From: Eretmocerus hayati
Taxonomy: Eukaryota; Arthropoda; Insecta; Hymenoptera; Aphelinidae
Direction of reading: 5' to 3'
Assembly (NCBI GenBank): GCA_029851415.1
Contig: CM056741.1
Coordinates: 90,431,282-90,495,281, forward strand
Length of the DNA stretch: 64,000 nt
Shown: positions 11,862 to 23,914 of the stretch, piece by piece
How positions within the stretch are numbered: position 1 is the first letter of the stretch
Layout of the letters: each line of letters begins with the position of its first letter
Notes under the pieces: generated by a model
The model's database searches: none
The model's input: only the letters and a program-made list of their open reading frames with translations
Told to the model about the DNA's origin: nothing
Translations under genes and position numbers: made by a program

Positions 11862-12172
11862 TGTTACGTGGGGTTTCGGCGACCAAAGAAAGAGACTCAA
11901 ATATATATAGATATACATATTATAGTGGAGTAAACTATGAATACAGATAGCTGTGTACTTGATGTAAAGAGTCGATGAGCGGTCTGATGCGGCGCGCGCG
12001 AGTCGAGGATTATATATCCTTGGCTCGATACGCGTCGTGTACAGACACAAAGTGCAAAGTTTGGCAAGATGTGATCGCGCGATGCATTCCTCCAGGTGTG
12101 CATCGGCGATCGGTCTTGCAGAACCGACGACAGGGTGATTACTTAATGAGAGCAATCACCTATGTCGTCACA
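11862..12172 (-). repeat. 5' LTR of element 1, 311 bp
   Basis: On the minus strand it starts TGTGACGACATAGG and ends CCCCACGTAACA, a TG..CA unit with short inverted ends. It resembles the 290-bp LTR of element 2 in start, end and an internal block (CGCATCAGACCGCTCA versus CGCGTCAGACCGCTCA). The candidate primer-binding site lies immediately inside. No matching 3' LTR is visible in the window. Confidence 0.75.
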
Positions 12173-14000
12173 CCATCTATACATTGGGGTATTTGAAGCA
12201 TTTGGAATTTCAATGAATGAAATACAGAGAAAAAACCTCGAAAAAGTGTACCCCACCCTACGTAAGAGCATGAGAATAGGGTAACTTCAGTACACCTTCC
12301 TATGACAGCTTCTTTTCATCCCATCTTGAGTCGAGTGATGGTTTATAAGCTTTTAAAATGTTTCAAACAGCTTAAAATGAGATTTCTGAATGATTAATAT
12401 TAATTCACTCGCATGGTGATGGGTACAATCGAAATATTTTGTAAGTGTACCAAAGTTGCTCGGTCGGGGTCTAACTTTGGTACACTTCTTCAAGTGTTAA
12501 TAGCTCCAGCTTAGAGATATCAAATTGAACTTTGTAGCCCGTCAATCGAAAGCTGAGACTGTAAGCTTTAGATTGACTCCTAATAGAAGTGGGTTTTGTC
12601 AATGTTTGTTAAAATTCCGAGTCAAACAAAATGAAAAGTAACAAAATCGTACCAAAATGACCCAGTTTGACGGCAGTGTTCATAATTCAGCAGATTAATG
12701 AGGAAAGATTAGTCACAAAGGAGTGAGACACGAAGAGAGGCGGCACGTTCGTTGAGAAATCATCCGCATGAATTTAGGGAGGGAGGTATTAGCGCGCATT
12801 ATTGTTAGTATACGGATTCTATCGTAATGAAATTTCCATAAATTCGATATCTCATACCATCCGAGACCACTCTCATCCGCAATGGTCTGAATGAATTGAA
12901 TTGAATAATCAGTAAAAATTACAGATAATACACGATCTATCCATCTCGAAAGCCTCATTTGGTTCAGTGGAGAGCAAAAAAGACTACGTCATCAGTAGGC
13001 AGTCAGATACACTCTCTCACTATAGTGAGTCTCTGAGATGGAACATCTAGTTGTGAATTTGGGAGGCAATTAAATATTCAGAAACTCGAAAGCTGAGATG
13101 AATCTTGGTTCATCCCAGAGATTTAATCATTCATCTTCAGAACTGTAGATGATGAGCTATGTATAGTAAGGTCAGGTCACTTTTCCAACGACTTCGGCCT
13201 TACTTCAACATTTTCCAACGTGCCTTCCCTAGATCTAAATTTCGTACCAAGACCACGAGAATGAGCCTAGATAAGTTTGGTCTTCGGCAATCGCACAGCA
13301 TTGCAATGTTCTCGAAATTTCCGAAGTTTTTGAGAAAATCAGCTGAATTTCCGATGTTTTACGACCATGTGAAATTCCCGATAGATTCCGGACTTTTAAG
13401 GACCTTTCACCCTTCAGACAACATGTGCAGTGAAGCTGTCTCAATTTTTCTACAAGAGATTTTTGAAACTCTCCATGGAAAAATCCGACTCACTCCTATC
13501 ATCTAGAATAGTGTTAATTAGCGATAAAATACAGATATACTTTTTTTGACATCGAGCACATTTAGAGCTCAATGTACAATCCTAATCAGTAATCTCGGCT
13601 CATTTTGATGTGATAAAGACATTATGATGAGTGACAACAGCTATAGTGCACGCTCTTCCGAGATAAGGACAGAGGGGTGGATTGGCACCTTCTGATACAA
13701 GCTTTCGTGTATTATAACTGATATACATATTTTGCCCATAGAATAGCCTGAGATACGATCTTTTCTGACTTGAGGGAGAAAAAATTTTCTGAAGGTTTTC
13801 AAACAAGAATTTGAATGCGCTTAGGTTGTATGTTACGGACTAAAAAGTGTTGACACCAGATTTACGCACTTTCCTGTTTGATTTCTCAACTGTACGATCT
13901 TGATGATTGCAAATATTACTCTCGATTTTTTAGGAGACGTAGGAATCATCATTGGTCGGTTCAAATTGCTAATTTCGCAGAATTTCTATACAACATATAG
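12173..14000. other. Unassigned non-coding stretch
   Basis: It contains only short open frames with no recognised motif. Scattered fragments such as ATCGAAAGCTGAGA resemble pieces of the foldback core seen elsewhere in the window, so this is probably older transposon debris. I see no gene, promoter or RNA gene that I can support. Confidence 0.5.
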
Positions 14001-15466
14001 GATGAATTCCACGCCAAAGCGACCTACGGAAAGGGGTCATCTCTCAGATTCCTTTTTAACATTTTTCATTCGATTCTATGGCCCAAGATAGGAACTTTGG
14101 ACCACCTATGGGGCCCAAAAAAATTTCTCCTCTCCATTGCACGTACATCCGTCAACAGACCGAAAATTTATCCTGTAAAAATCGATGCTCTTTTATTCAC
14201 GAAAATGGGAATATTTCGAGTTTTTGAATAGCTGTCGATTTGCGGGTCGCGGCATCTGAAAGGGCATCAAAAAACCTATCGAAAACGTTGTTGGAAATTC
14301 CCTCTCTTTGATTTGGGGGCCTCCTGGAGGCAAAAGAGTGTTTTTCACTAAAATGTTGATTTCTCAAAAAGCCATTTTTTTATTTTTTCAAAATCATATA
14401 TTTGACCTGAAATTCTGCGTCCTTTCGAAAAAATGGGTATCAGAGAAGTTTGGGATGATCTAAGTAACTTATGAGCCATTTTTTGGAAATTCGATTTTTT
14501 CGATTTCAGAAAAAGGCGATTTTCTGCGCATGCGCACAAACGTAGACTTTCGGCGCCACTTTCAATGGAAAGCTAACAAAATTTCCTATACAATGACTAC
14601 CCGCAAAGTTGAAATTCATGCACTGAAACGAGATCTGCAAGGATTAATTATGTCGAATCGAAATCACATGAAAATTCAGCCCATTAACGCCTTTGTGGCG
14701 CCTGCTGAGAGTACACATTCACAAGAACTTCTCGGGACTCAATTCTCAGTACGAAATTGACCTGGAAAGAATCCGGACCACATGGTTTCAACGCAAGATT
14801 GTATGAACTTTCAAAATATGCGATGAAAAACTCCGTTTGAGGCGAACCCGAGGTGCTACATTCAATTTTTTTGCCAGAAAATCCGATATTTCACATTCAA
14901 AATTGCGAAAAATTGAATGTAGCGCCTCGGGTTCGCCTCAAACGGGGGTTTTCATCGCATATTTTGAAAATTCATACAATTTTACGTTGAAACCATGTGG
15001 TCCGAATTTTTTTCAGGTCAATTCCATACTCAGAATTAAGTCCCGAGAAAATCTCGTGAATGTGTCATCTATATATGATTTTGAAAAAATAAAAAAATGG
15101 CTTTCTGAGAAATCAACATTTCAGTGAAAAACACTCTTTCGCCTCCAGGAGGACCCCAAATTACAGAGAAGGAATTTCCGACAACGTTTTCGATAGGTTT
15201 TTTGATGCCCTTTCAGATGCCGCAACCCGCAAATCGACAGCTATTCAGAAAACTCGAAATATTCCCATTTTCGTGAATAAAAGAGCATCGATTTTCACAC
15301 GATAAATTTTCGGTCTGTTGACGGATGTGCGTGCAATGGAGGGGAGAAATTTTTTTTGGGCCCCATAGGTGGTCCGAAGTTCCTATCTTGGGCCATAGAA
15401 TCGAATGAAAAAGGTTAAAAAAGAATCTGAGAGATGACCCCTTGTCGCTTTGGCGTGGAATTCATC
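14001..15466. mobile_element. Foldback element FB2, about 1.47 kb
   Basis: Outer ends are complementary (GATGAATTCCACGCCAAAGC at 14,001 and its complement ending at 15,466), with near-continuous pairing of 14,001-14,400 to 15,070-15,466. The inner arms meet around 14,840-14,940 (AGGCGAACCCGAGG / CCTCGGGTTCGCCT). The left arm carries about 330 bp without partner (14,410-14,740), which includes CTGCGCATGCGC and the foldback core motif. It encodes nothing. A clear target duplication was not found. Confidence 0.8.
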
Positions 15467-16495
15467 ATAAAAGAAAACCCTGCGGCAGGGTCAGCGAGTG
15501 CCCGTTTCTGAGATCGTCAGACGAAGGAAAGCTGTTTACAGGGACAAGTAGAGCATACTTACTCTTACTTGCGTGACTTTTTGAACACAAAGAATTATCA
15601 GAGAAATCGATCAGCTTCAATTTCGAATGATCCATTGCGCCTTTCGTATCTAGCTTATTCCTCTCAAGGATCACGTATGTTCCGAGAAGTCTATAGGCCA
15701 AAAATTCCTCATAGCAGTGGAAGAGTCAGTGGGCATTGAATCATAAAACTCGGCATGAAGAGGTATTTTAATTCATCGGTACTTTCAATCGGCATCGAGT
15801 GAACGCGATTGGAGGACAACTCATGCTAAATAATACTATAGCACAAATAATGCATTAAATATCCGCAAATTCCTACCCAATCCATGAACTTGTATTGATT
15901 TTATCCAAGCTGCACTGATTCACAGTTATACTTACACCGTTAAAATGAAAATGAAAGATAATCACTCAGCTACTGAATGCACGAAAGAACAATAATTCAG
16001 AGAAATAATGCGACAGCATGATTGTGGGTCGTTTTCATCCACTTTTCGTTTGATTCGCCTAATTTAATCACCCAGCATTCAGTGCAACGTATATTTTCTA
16101 GGGAAGCTATCCATCAAAAAGGAGTTTCTCCTTTCACCCAAAACTGATTCTGAAACAATGATACTACCCATTTCAATTGATGATGAGTTTACACAATTTC
16201 CAACACGAGATCAACACCACACTTCATCTTCGATCTACAATCAGTCGCAAATTATTGGTAATATAATTGGCTTAATCAACTGAGAGTTATCACCGCATAA
16301 TATTCATAAGTCGACCACACCGAAACGTTGAAAGGTTATGCTCCGTGTATTTGCAATCACCCACAACAAAGCAGACGAAATTTTAGGACGAGTGACTCGC
16401 GTGACCGAGGAGGAAAGTGAAGTTGTGCATGAGCTCCTCTGGATCGCGTGATCCGCGCATGAGCTCGCGTCCCAAGAATTTCTCTGCCAACCCTG
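15467..16495. other. Unassigned stretch between two foldbacks
   Basis: No open frame longer than about 80 codons, no recognised domain, and no repeat I could pair with other parts of the window. It is AT-rich and featureless by eye. Confidence 0.5.
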
Positions 16496-17579
16496 AAACC
16501 AGCCTCTCCTACGCATGCGCGTTGATCTACACGCCTGAAAGTATCTTCAATCGATAGCTGGTGTAATTTCCTTCAAGATAAACCCTTGCAAAAGTCGATT
16601 TGATGCAATTACACCTGAGATATGACTGGTGCAGAAAATCGGAAAACCCAAGGTATCAAATCCGTGAATCCGTGCTTCCTTCAATGGCCTCAAAAAATGC
16701 GAATTTTGAGTTGGGCCCTTTCTAACATGCGAACATGTGTTTTTGATGTATTTCTTGACGTAGAAACCGGATACGCGGTCAGTTTTGTTCCAAACCGTCA
16801 GGATTTCTCATCAGACTCATAAAACCGACTCGATAATGGATGCTCATCTTCCGCCTTTTTAAACTTATTTGAGATGAATTGTCGGTGTATGGGGAGGTTT
16901 GGGTGGACTGTGTACCAGATACAACTATGTTCCCTAATGTATTCTGATCAGCTGATGACAATGGTGATGGTTTCGAAGCTCGAGGGAGCGCTGCTATCCT
17001 CATGTAAGCTGGTCGATATAGTTCCCTCATATGAAATTAAACAACAAAATCCAGCTCCGAAAACAGAAATCTCACTCCCACCGCTTCCTCGAGCCTCAAA
17101 ACCATCGGGATCGTCTTCAGCTAGTCAGAATATATTAAGGATCATAGTTGTATCTAGTACACAATCCACCCAAACCTCCCCATACACCGACAATTCATCT
17201 CAAATGAGTTTAAAAAGGCTGAAGGCTAAGAGCATCCATTATCGAGTCGGTTTTATGAGTCTGATGAGAAATCCTGCAGGTTTGGAACAAAAATGACCGC
17301 GTATTCGGTTTCTACGTCAAAATATTCATCAGAAACACACGTTCGCATGTTAGAAAGGGCCCAACTCAAAATTCGCATTTCTCAAGGTCATTGAAGGAAG
17401 CACGGATTCACGGATTCGATACCTTGGGTTCTTCCATTTTCTGCACCAGTCATATCTCAGGTATAATTGCATCAAATCGACTCTCGCAAGGGGTCATTTT
17501 GAAGGAAATTACACCAGCTATCGATTGAAGATACTTCCAGGCATGTAGATGAACGCACATGCGCAGCAGAGGCTGGTTT
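16496..17579. mobile_element. Foldback element FB3, about 1.08 kb
   Basis: Arms 16,496-16,930 and 17,140-17,579 are inverted copies with about 90% visible identity: AAACCAGCCTCT at the left end, AGAGGCTGGTTT at the right. Both arms hold the GCATGCGC palindrome near the tip and the core motif (CGATAGCTGGTGTAATTTCC at about 16,550). The loop is about 200 bp. It is non-coding. The arms may extend weakly further outwards. Confidence 0.8.
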
Positions 17580-18150
17580 ATGAGAAAGAATTTGCTTTGA
17601 AACTGATTTTTGACGTTTTTAATCACTTTCCACCACCAAAAATGATATATTTTGAAGTGATTACCGACGTAAAATAAGCCGATAAATACGATGAGATGGT
17701 TCACCAACGTCTCAATTACAGATAACAGGGTTTAAAATTGATTTTCATTCTTCAACAATTTTTTTCGGGGTTAGATCCAGAGTTGTCGTTATGCGAATAT
17801 CTCCTTTCTGTTTAACAAAGTTTTCAAATGATGTCGAAAAGATTCCAGAACGATTCATTGAGATGCGTCAGAATGCGGTTCAATACAAGGAACATGGACT
17901 TTTAGCGTTTTTTAAAGGGTTTCCAGGCTGCCCCAAAACATGGGGGCGACTTCGGGACCTAGAATTGATTGCTTTCCTCCTAGTTTAGGGTTAAAAACTG
18001 GGGGAAATTGCTTCCGGGGCCATACCTGACAAGGGCCGATTCATCATGCTTACCAGCCTAGTCATTTTGCGAATTTCTTGAATCTACTAAATTTCGAGTG
18101 AGATTTACCTGGCGTTTCCTTTAGCCACTCGCTAGTTTAGCACTTTTATC
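17580..18150. other. Leader or 5' flank of the BEL/Pao relic
   Basis: Non-coding sequence directly ahead of the relic gag start. A 5' LTR would be expected here, but I could not match it to the candidate 3' LTR at 31.5-32.3 kb, so it is either too diverged or lost. Confidence 0.4.
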
Positions 18151-18489
18151 ATGGCTTTGTCTAAAGAATGGAAGACCGAGCTGACTAACGAAATTATACG
18201 TCAGTGCCGGGAACTGGAGCTTATCAGTAGTTTTCGAACCAATACGTCAAAACAAAAGGCTGCTGATGCCTTCACGTTAGCAAATTATGAAATTCGAGAT
18301 CGTTTTTGGGAGTCGTATTGGACGAAATTTCAGGATCGGGATAATGAAGTACGACCTTATCAGGCTGAATTCGAAGATTCAGAATATTCCAAATCCGATC
18401 TGTATGATGAAGGTATGTCCGCGTATCTCGATACCAAATCTCGGCTACAAGAAAGCATCTCTGAGAGGCGGGAGGTGTTAGAGGCGGCG
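18151..18489 (+). pseudogene. gag relic, N-terminal part (BEL/Pao)
   Basis: The frame starts MALSKEWKTELTNEI and runs about 113 residues to the insertion point. It is helical and resembles the first 110 residues of the intact BEL Gag (a YW..FQ.R.E pattern, then a segment ending before a variable spacer). Coding then runs into the foldback for 22 codons and stops at 18,558. The same frame resumes at 23,910 after one copy of the CGGCG duplication. Confidence 0.7.
18485..18489. repeat. Left target-site duplication CGGCG of the Transib-type foldback
   Basis: CGGCG abuts the first base of the inverted repeat (CACTATA at 18,490). The same five bases follow the right end at 23,910-23,914. CGNCG is the known Transib target consensus. 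Confidence 0.8.
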
Positions 18490-18528
18490 CACTATAGTCG
18501 TCACATTCCAACTCTGGCCAAAAATCGC
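18490..18528 (+). other. RSS-like left terminus (heptamer, 23-bp spacer, nonamer)
   Basis: CACTATA at 18,490-18,496, spacer 18,497-18,519 (23 bp), AAAAATCGC at 18,520-18,528. The mirrored copy is at 23,871-23,909. In Transib these are the transposase recognition and cleavage signals. Confidence 0.7.
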
Positions 18529-18699
18529 TTCAAAATTAGTTTCAAGCTATCGGGATGAGTCGAACAGCATTCTCTTCGTAATCGACAGGGCTAGGAGATG
18601 TGCTAATCTGATTTTGTCTCAGACAGATGGGGTAGGGGTGGGGAGGAGTTGAACGCGGAATGGGGTCGAAGATCGATATTTCGCCGGAATGAAACTCAC

Positions 18700-21170
18700 G
18701 CGTGGCGAGTCAGTAGTTCTACTGCCGATCCGCAACCACTTGGAGTACCTTCTAGAGGTGAATGGCAGTATTTTGAGCTCGACCTCAAGTCTGAAAATCA
18801 CCGCAATTAGCTCTGAGATCGATTCTGAGCTGAGAAGAGGTGATGAATGCTGCGAATCAGTCGATTATACTGGATTCTAAGTCGAAAATGATTCTACTGC
18901 CAACTCTCAACTCTTTACAAGACATTCCTCCATCGATTCTCAGAATTTTGAGTCTGGGCAAAGCTCTGAGAATCGCTGCGGGGAATTTTGAGATCGCTTC
19001 ACATTCATTCTGTGGCGGGATTGTCTCTCCAGATCTGAAGAGACATTCGAGATGATCGATTTTAGCTCAGGATGCGATATGCTGCGAGATGAAGAAGACT
19101 TCGGGTGTATTTCTAGAGCATTGAACATGATTTTCAGCCTGGCTTCAAGTCTGGAAATTGCCGCAGAGGGATTTGAGATCAATATTCGTCCAGGAAAGGC
19201 TGTCTGGCCGCACAGAATTTTAGATAAATCGTGATTTCTAGGTGGAGAAAGAGTGTACTGCCGATCTGTGATAACATGAAGTACTTTTCGAAAGTCAAGA
19301 GCAGTGTTTTGAGTTCATTCTCATGTATGTGAATCAACGCAATCAGCTCTGAGGTCGATTCTGAGCCGAGAAAAGGTGACGAGCCTTGATAATTAGTCGG
19401 GGATAGTGAATTCTGGGTAGAATCTAATCCTACTGCCGATTCAGAACCCGTTTCAACACATTCTCCCATAAAAAATAATTTTTTACAGAATTTCGAGCAA
19501 AAAACACGGCTCTGAAAATTGCTGGGGGAGGATTTGAAAAATGCGGCAAAAATGTCTGTTAAGATATGACAGTCATCCAAGAATGATCGATTTCACCACA
19601 GAATTCGATATGCTGCTAGGTCAGGAACATTCTGAGTTGGATCGTGAAGCATTGAATAGAATGTTGAGCCCAATCTCAGGCCTACAACTTGCCGTAGAAG
19701 AATTCCAGACCAATATTCGTCAAGAAAAAGCTGCAGAAGAGTGCAGACTATTCAAGGAACGGTGAGTTCTAGGTGACGAATGAATATACTGCCGATCTGC
19801 AATGACTTGGGGTAGAATCTAGGTATGCGAAACGATATTTTGAGCCAAAGCTCAGGTCGGAGAGTCACCGCAATCGGCTCTGAGACCGATTCCACACCGA
19901 GGAAAAGTGATGAGCGCTACGTATTCGTCGGAAATAGTGGTTTTTAGATCGGAAACCTCTCTGCTGCTCCCAGAAGAAGCTTCCTCGTGCATTCTACCAT
20001 CACTCACCAGGATCTTCAACCCAAGCACGGCTCTGAAAATTTCCGTGGACGAGTTTGAAATCGAATTCGATCTCTTCCGAGTCGGGAAAGTCTTATTAGC
20101 ACAGGTTTTTATCAAAAATGACCGATTTCAGCTCGGATTTTGATATGCTGCCGAGTCGAACAAACTCTGAGTGAATTCCTCAAGTGCTGATCATAATTCA
20201 GAGCCTGATCCGATGTCGAGAAATTACTGCCGAGAGATTTGAGAACGATATTCGTCCAGAGAAAGCTGTTCAGTAATACAGATTATTTGAGAAATGATGA
20301 TTTTTCGGTGAAAAAAAATTATACTGCCGATCAAAAGAAACTCGGAGTACATGCTGAAGATGTTGGTCAATATTTCAAGCCCAATCCCGTGTCTGAGGAT
20401 CACTGCAATCAGCTCTGGGTTGAGTCTGAGCAAAGAAAAAGCAATGAAAGGCGCGTATTAGTCGCGAATAATGTTTTATGAGTCGGAGACAGTCCTGCTG
20501 CCATCCCAAGAACCTGGTTCATGCATTATACTACAAATTCTCCGGATTTTGAGCCCAAACGCGACTCTGAGAACAGCCATGGTCGAGTTTGACATCGATT
20601 GTTATCCGATTCTCCTGTCAGGCGCGTATCTCAAACACTGGCATAAATCAGAGATAACTAATTCTAGCTTCGAAATCAATATGCTGCCGCTTCGAAAACA
20701 CTTGGAGTGAATCCGTCGAGTGTTAAGCTGAATTTTGACCTTAATCCGTAGGCCAGGGATTGCCGCAAAAAAATTTGGAAACAATATTCGTCCAGGAAGA
20801 GCTGTCGAGTAATGCAGATTATTCAAGGAATGGTGATTTCTAGGCGGAAAAAATCTACTGTCGATCCACAAATACTTGCACTACATGCGGGAGATAATAG
20901 GCTATATTCCAAGCGCAACCCCGTGTCTGAGAATCACTGCAATCAGCTCTGGATTGAGTCTGAGCAAAGAAAAAGCGATGAGTGGCGTGTATGAGTCGCG
21001 AATCATGGTTGATATGTCGGAGACAGTCCTACTGCCACCCCAAGAATCATTCGAATGGGCCAGGGCAAAGTGGCTCTTCTGCCACTCCAAAAAAATTCGA
21101 AATACGGTCTCGGATCACTCAACGAAATTCCCAGTCCAATTTGAAATCTAGTCACTATTGCACTCAGATC
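18700..21170 (+). repeat. Satellite array of left arm: about 14 monomers of ~178 bp in 3-monomer units
   Basis: The marker CTGCC (or a one-base variant) recurs at 18,722, 18,898, 19,082, 19,258, 19,433, 19,613, 19,789, 19,974, 20,148, 20,324, 20,498, 20,684, 20,858 and 21,032: steps of 174-186 bp. Three monomer types alternate: type A continues CTGCCGATC with a nearby TTGGAGTA-like segment, type B continues CTGCCAWCCCAAGAA-like, and type C begins ATATGCTGCCGAGTCG-like. Equivalent types recur every 531-536 bp. Many monomers also share TCTGAGAATC..TGCAATCAGCTCTG. Confidence 0.8.
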
Positions 21171-21465
21171 CAGAAGAGATCTCGTGGCCTCAATACTCGA
21201 GTTGTCTTTGTGGTGAATTGAATCATCAAGTCATAATATAATCCTCAGAACCCTATGGTTTCTGCATACGTTTGGACGGTTTACTTTGTATCCATCGAAA
21301 AAGTATTCGGTTTTATACATATGAAGGCTTGACGTTTACCCTCATTCATCCGTACTCTGGTTCAACAACACTCACGGGTCATAGTTCGACCCTCACATCG
21401 CCACGATACAGCAGCAGATGTGGGAATTCGCAACTGATCCATATGGTTTCGAGTAGAGTTTGAAT

Positions 21466-21620
21466 ATGATTAATATGGGTACACAATGAATACAAATTGA
21501 GGCGTAGCTTCAAGATCATCTCAGTCTTTGTCGTTATTTCTTACGCTTGTACTACACGTATTGGAATCGAGAAGATCATTGGAACATATCTTATCGTTTG
21601 ACCAAAACGCCCGTTCATGA
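21466..21620. other. Loop of the Transib-type foldback
   Basis: About 150 bp between the inner ends of the arms (GATTAATATGGGTACACAAT start) with no partner in either arm and no open frame of note. Confidence 0.6.
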
Positions 21621-21999
21621 GTTGACTCTACTTGAAACCATCTGGATCAGTTGCGAATTCCCATATCTGCCGCTGTATCGTAGCGATGTTGGGGTCGAAC
21701 TATGACCCGTGAGTGTTATTGGACCAGAATACGGATGAATAAGGGTAAACGTCAAGCCTCCATATGTATAAAACGAGAAACTTGTTCGATGGATACACAG
21801 TGAACCGTCCAGACGTATGCAGAAATCAGAGGGTTCTGAGGAATTTATTGTGACTTGATGATTTAATTTACCACAAAGACAACCCGAGTATCGAGGCCAC
21901 GAGATCTCTTCTGGATCTGAGTGCAACAGTGACTAAACTTCGAATTGACTGGGAATTTTGTTGAGTGTTCCGAGACCGTACTTCGAATTGTCTTGGAGT

Positions 22000-23700
22000 G
22001 GCAGAAGAACCACTTTGCCCTGGCCCATTCGAATGATTCTCGGGGTGGCAGTAGGACTGTCACCGACTTATCAACCATCATTCGAGACTGACACGCACCA
22101 TCCACCGTTTTCCTTCGCTCAGACTCAATCCAGAGTTGATTGCAGTGATTCTCAGACACGGGATTGGGCTTGAAATATTGCCTAACATCTTCCGCATGTA
22201 GTGCAAGTATTTGTGGATCGGCAGTATATTTCTCCTCCACCTCGGAATCATCATTCCTTGAATAATCTGCATCACTCGACAGCTTTTCCTGCACGAATAT
22301 TGTTACCAAATTTTCTTGCGGCAATTCCCGGCCTATGGATTAAGGTCAAAATTCAGCTGAATACTCGACAAGTTCACCTCAAGTGTTTCCGAAGCGGCAG
22401 CATATCGATTTCCGAACTAGAATCGGATATCTCTCATTTATGCAAGTGTTTGAGATACGCGCCTGACAGGAGAATCGGATAACAATCGATGTCAAACTCG
22501 ACCATGGCTGTTCTCAGAGTCGCGTTTGGGCTCAGAACACGGAGAATTTGTGGTATCATGCATGAACCAGGTTCTTGGGATGGCAGCAGGACTGTCTCCG
22601 ATCTATGAAACATTATTCGCGACTACTACGCCCCTTTCATTGCTTTTTCTTTGCTCAGACTCAACCCAGAGCTGATTGCAGTGATCCTCAGACACGGGAT
22701 TGGGCTTGAAATATTGACCAACATCTTCAGCATGTACTCCAAGTTTCTTTTGATCGGCAGTATAATTTTTTATCACCAAAAAATCCTCATTCCTCAAATA
22801 ATCTCCATTACTGAACAGCTTTCTCTGGAAGAATATCGTTCTCAAATCTCTCGGCAGTAGTTCCTCGACATCGGATCAGGCTCTGAATTCTGATCAGCAC
22901 TTGAGGAATTCACTCGAAGTTAGTTCGACTCGGCAGCATATCAGGATCTGAGCTAAAATCGGTCATTCTTGATCGAAACCTGTGCTAATAAGACTTTCCC
23001 GACTCGGAAGAGATCGAATTCGATTTCAAACTCGTCCACGGAAATTTTCAGAGCCGTGCTTGGGCTCAAAATCCTGATGAGGGATGGTAAAATACTGCTA
23101 CCCACTCTCGAAAAGTACTCCAAGTTGTTACAGATCGGCAGTACATTCTTTCTCCTCCTAGAAATTACGATTCATCTAATATTCTGCGCGGCCAGACAGC
23201 CTTTCCTGGACGAACATTGATCTCAAATCCCTCTGCGGCAATTTTCAGACTCGAGACGAAGCTAAAAATCATCTTTAATGCTCTAGAAAGACACCCAAAG
23301 TCTTTTTCATCTGGCAGCATATCGCATCCTGAGCTAAAATCGAACATCTCGAATGTCCCTTCAGATCTGAAAAGACAATTCCGCTACAAAATGAATCTGA
23401 ACCGATCTCAAATTTCCCCGCAGCAATTCTCAGAGCTGTGCCCAGACTCAGAATTCTGAGAACCGATGGAGGAATGTTTTGTAAAGAGTTGAGAGTTGGC
23501 AGTAGAATCATTTTCAATTCAGAATCCAGTATAATCGACTAATTTGCAGCATTCATCACCTCTTCTCAGCTCAGAATCGATCTCAGAGCTGATTGCAGTG
23601 ATTCTGAGATTCGAAGTTGAGTTTGAAATACTGCCATCTCCCTCTAGAAGGTACTTCAAGTGGTTGCGGATTGGCAGTAGAATTACTGACTCGCCACGCG
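22000..23700 (-). repeat. Satellite array of right arm: about 10 monomers
   Basis: The complementary marker GGCAGTA/GGCAGCA recurs near 22,047, 22,220, 22,396, 22,582, 22,756, 22,932, 23,137, 23,313, 23,498 and 23,672. Types read inward from the right end run A,B,C,A,(gap),C,A,B,C,A,B. Against the left arm about four monomers (roughly 700 bp) are missing, near 22,940-23,135, which accounts for the unequal arm lengths. Confidence 0.75.
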
Positions 23701-23909
23701 TGAGTTTCATTCCGTCGAAATATCGATCTTCAACCCCATCCCGCGTTCAACTCCTCCCCACCCCTACCCCCTCTGTCTGAGACAAAATCAGATTAGCACA
23801 TCTCCTAGCCCTGTCGATTACGAAGAGAATGCTGTTCGACTGCTCCCGATAGCTTGAAACCAATTTTGAAGCGATTTTTGGCCAGAGTTGGAATGTGACG
23901 ACTATAGTG

Positions 23910-23914
23910 CGGCG
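23910..23914. repeat. Right target-site duplication CGGCG of the Transib-type foldback
   Basis: It directly follows the terminal CTATAGTG and matches 18,485-18,489. Coding of the BEL gag resumes in frame from here. Confidence 0.8.

Larger units (their letters stand above)
1..12172 (-). mobile_element. Decayed env-bearing Ty3/gypsy (errantivirus-like) retrotransposon, element 1
   Basis: Reading down the minus strand the order is LTR (12,172-11,862), primer-binding site, gag, protease, RT, RNase H, linker, OTU-like protease, integrase, env. That is the errantivirus order with an extra OTU-like domain. Every coding part is broken by frameshifts and stops. Domain by domain it is a clear but diverged relative of the element at 35,166-53,837: env N-terminus, integrase core, RT and linker all align by eye. 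The 3' LTR was not found and may lie beyond the window edge. A 1.0-kb foldback interrupts env at 1,286-2,306. Confidence 0.85.
18490..23909. mobile_element. Transib-type foldback element, 5.4 kb, non-autonomous, with satellite arms
   Basis: The left end begins CACTATAGTCGTCACATTCC and the right end is its complement. Each end reads heptamer CACTATA, exactly 23 bp of spacer, then AAAAATCGC, the heptamer-23-nonamer plan of Transib ends and of the V(D)J signals derived from them. The target duplication is CGGCG (Transib consensus CGNCG). The left arm (to about 21,465) and right arm (from about 21,620) are inverted copies built of tandem ~178-bp monomers, with a loop of about 150 bp. No transposase is present, so it would need one in trans. 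The superfamily call is inference from ends plus duplication; it is strong but not proven. Confidence 0.8.

Noticed and set aside
13159..13506. 115-codon open frame in unassigned DNA
   Set aside because: No domain, no homologous copy in the window, overlapped by a frame on the other strand.
18700..23700. Regularly spaced repeats as a CRISPR array
   Set aside because: Monomers are ~178 bp and abut one another without unique spacers, lie within inverted arms, and the window is eukaryotic.
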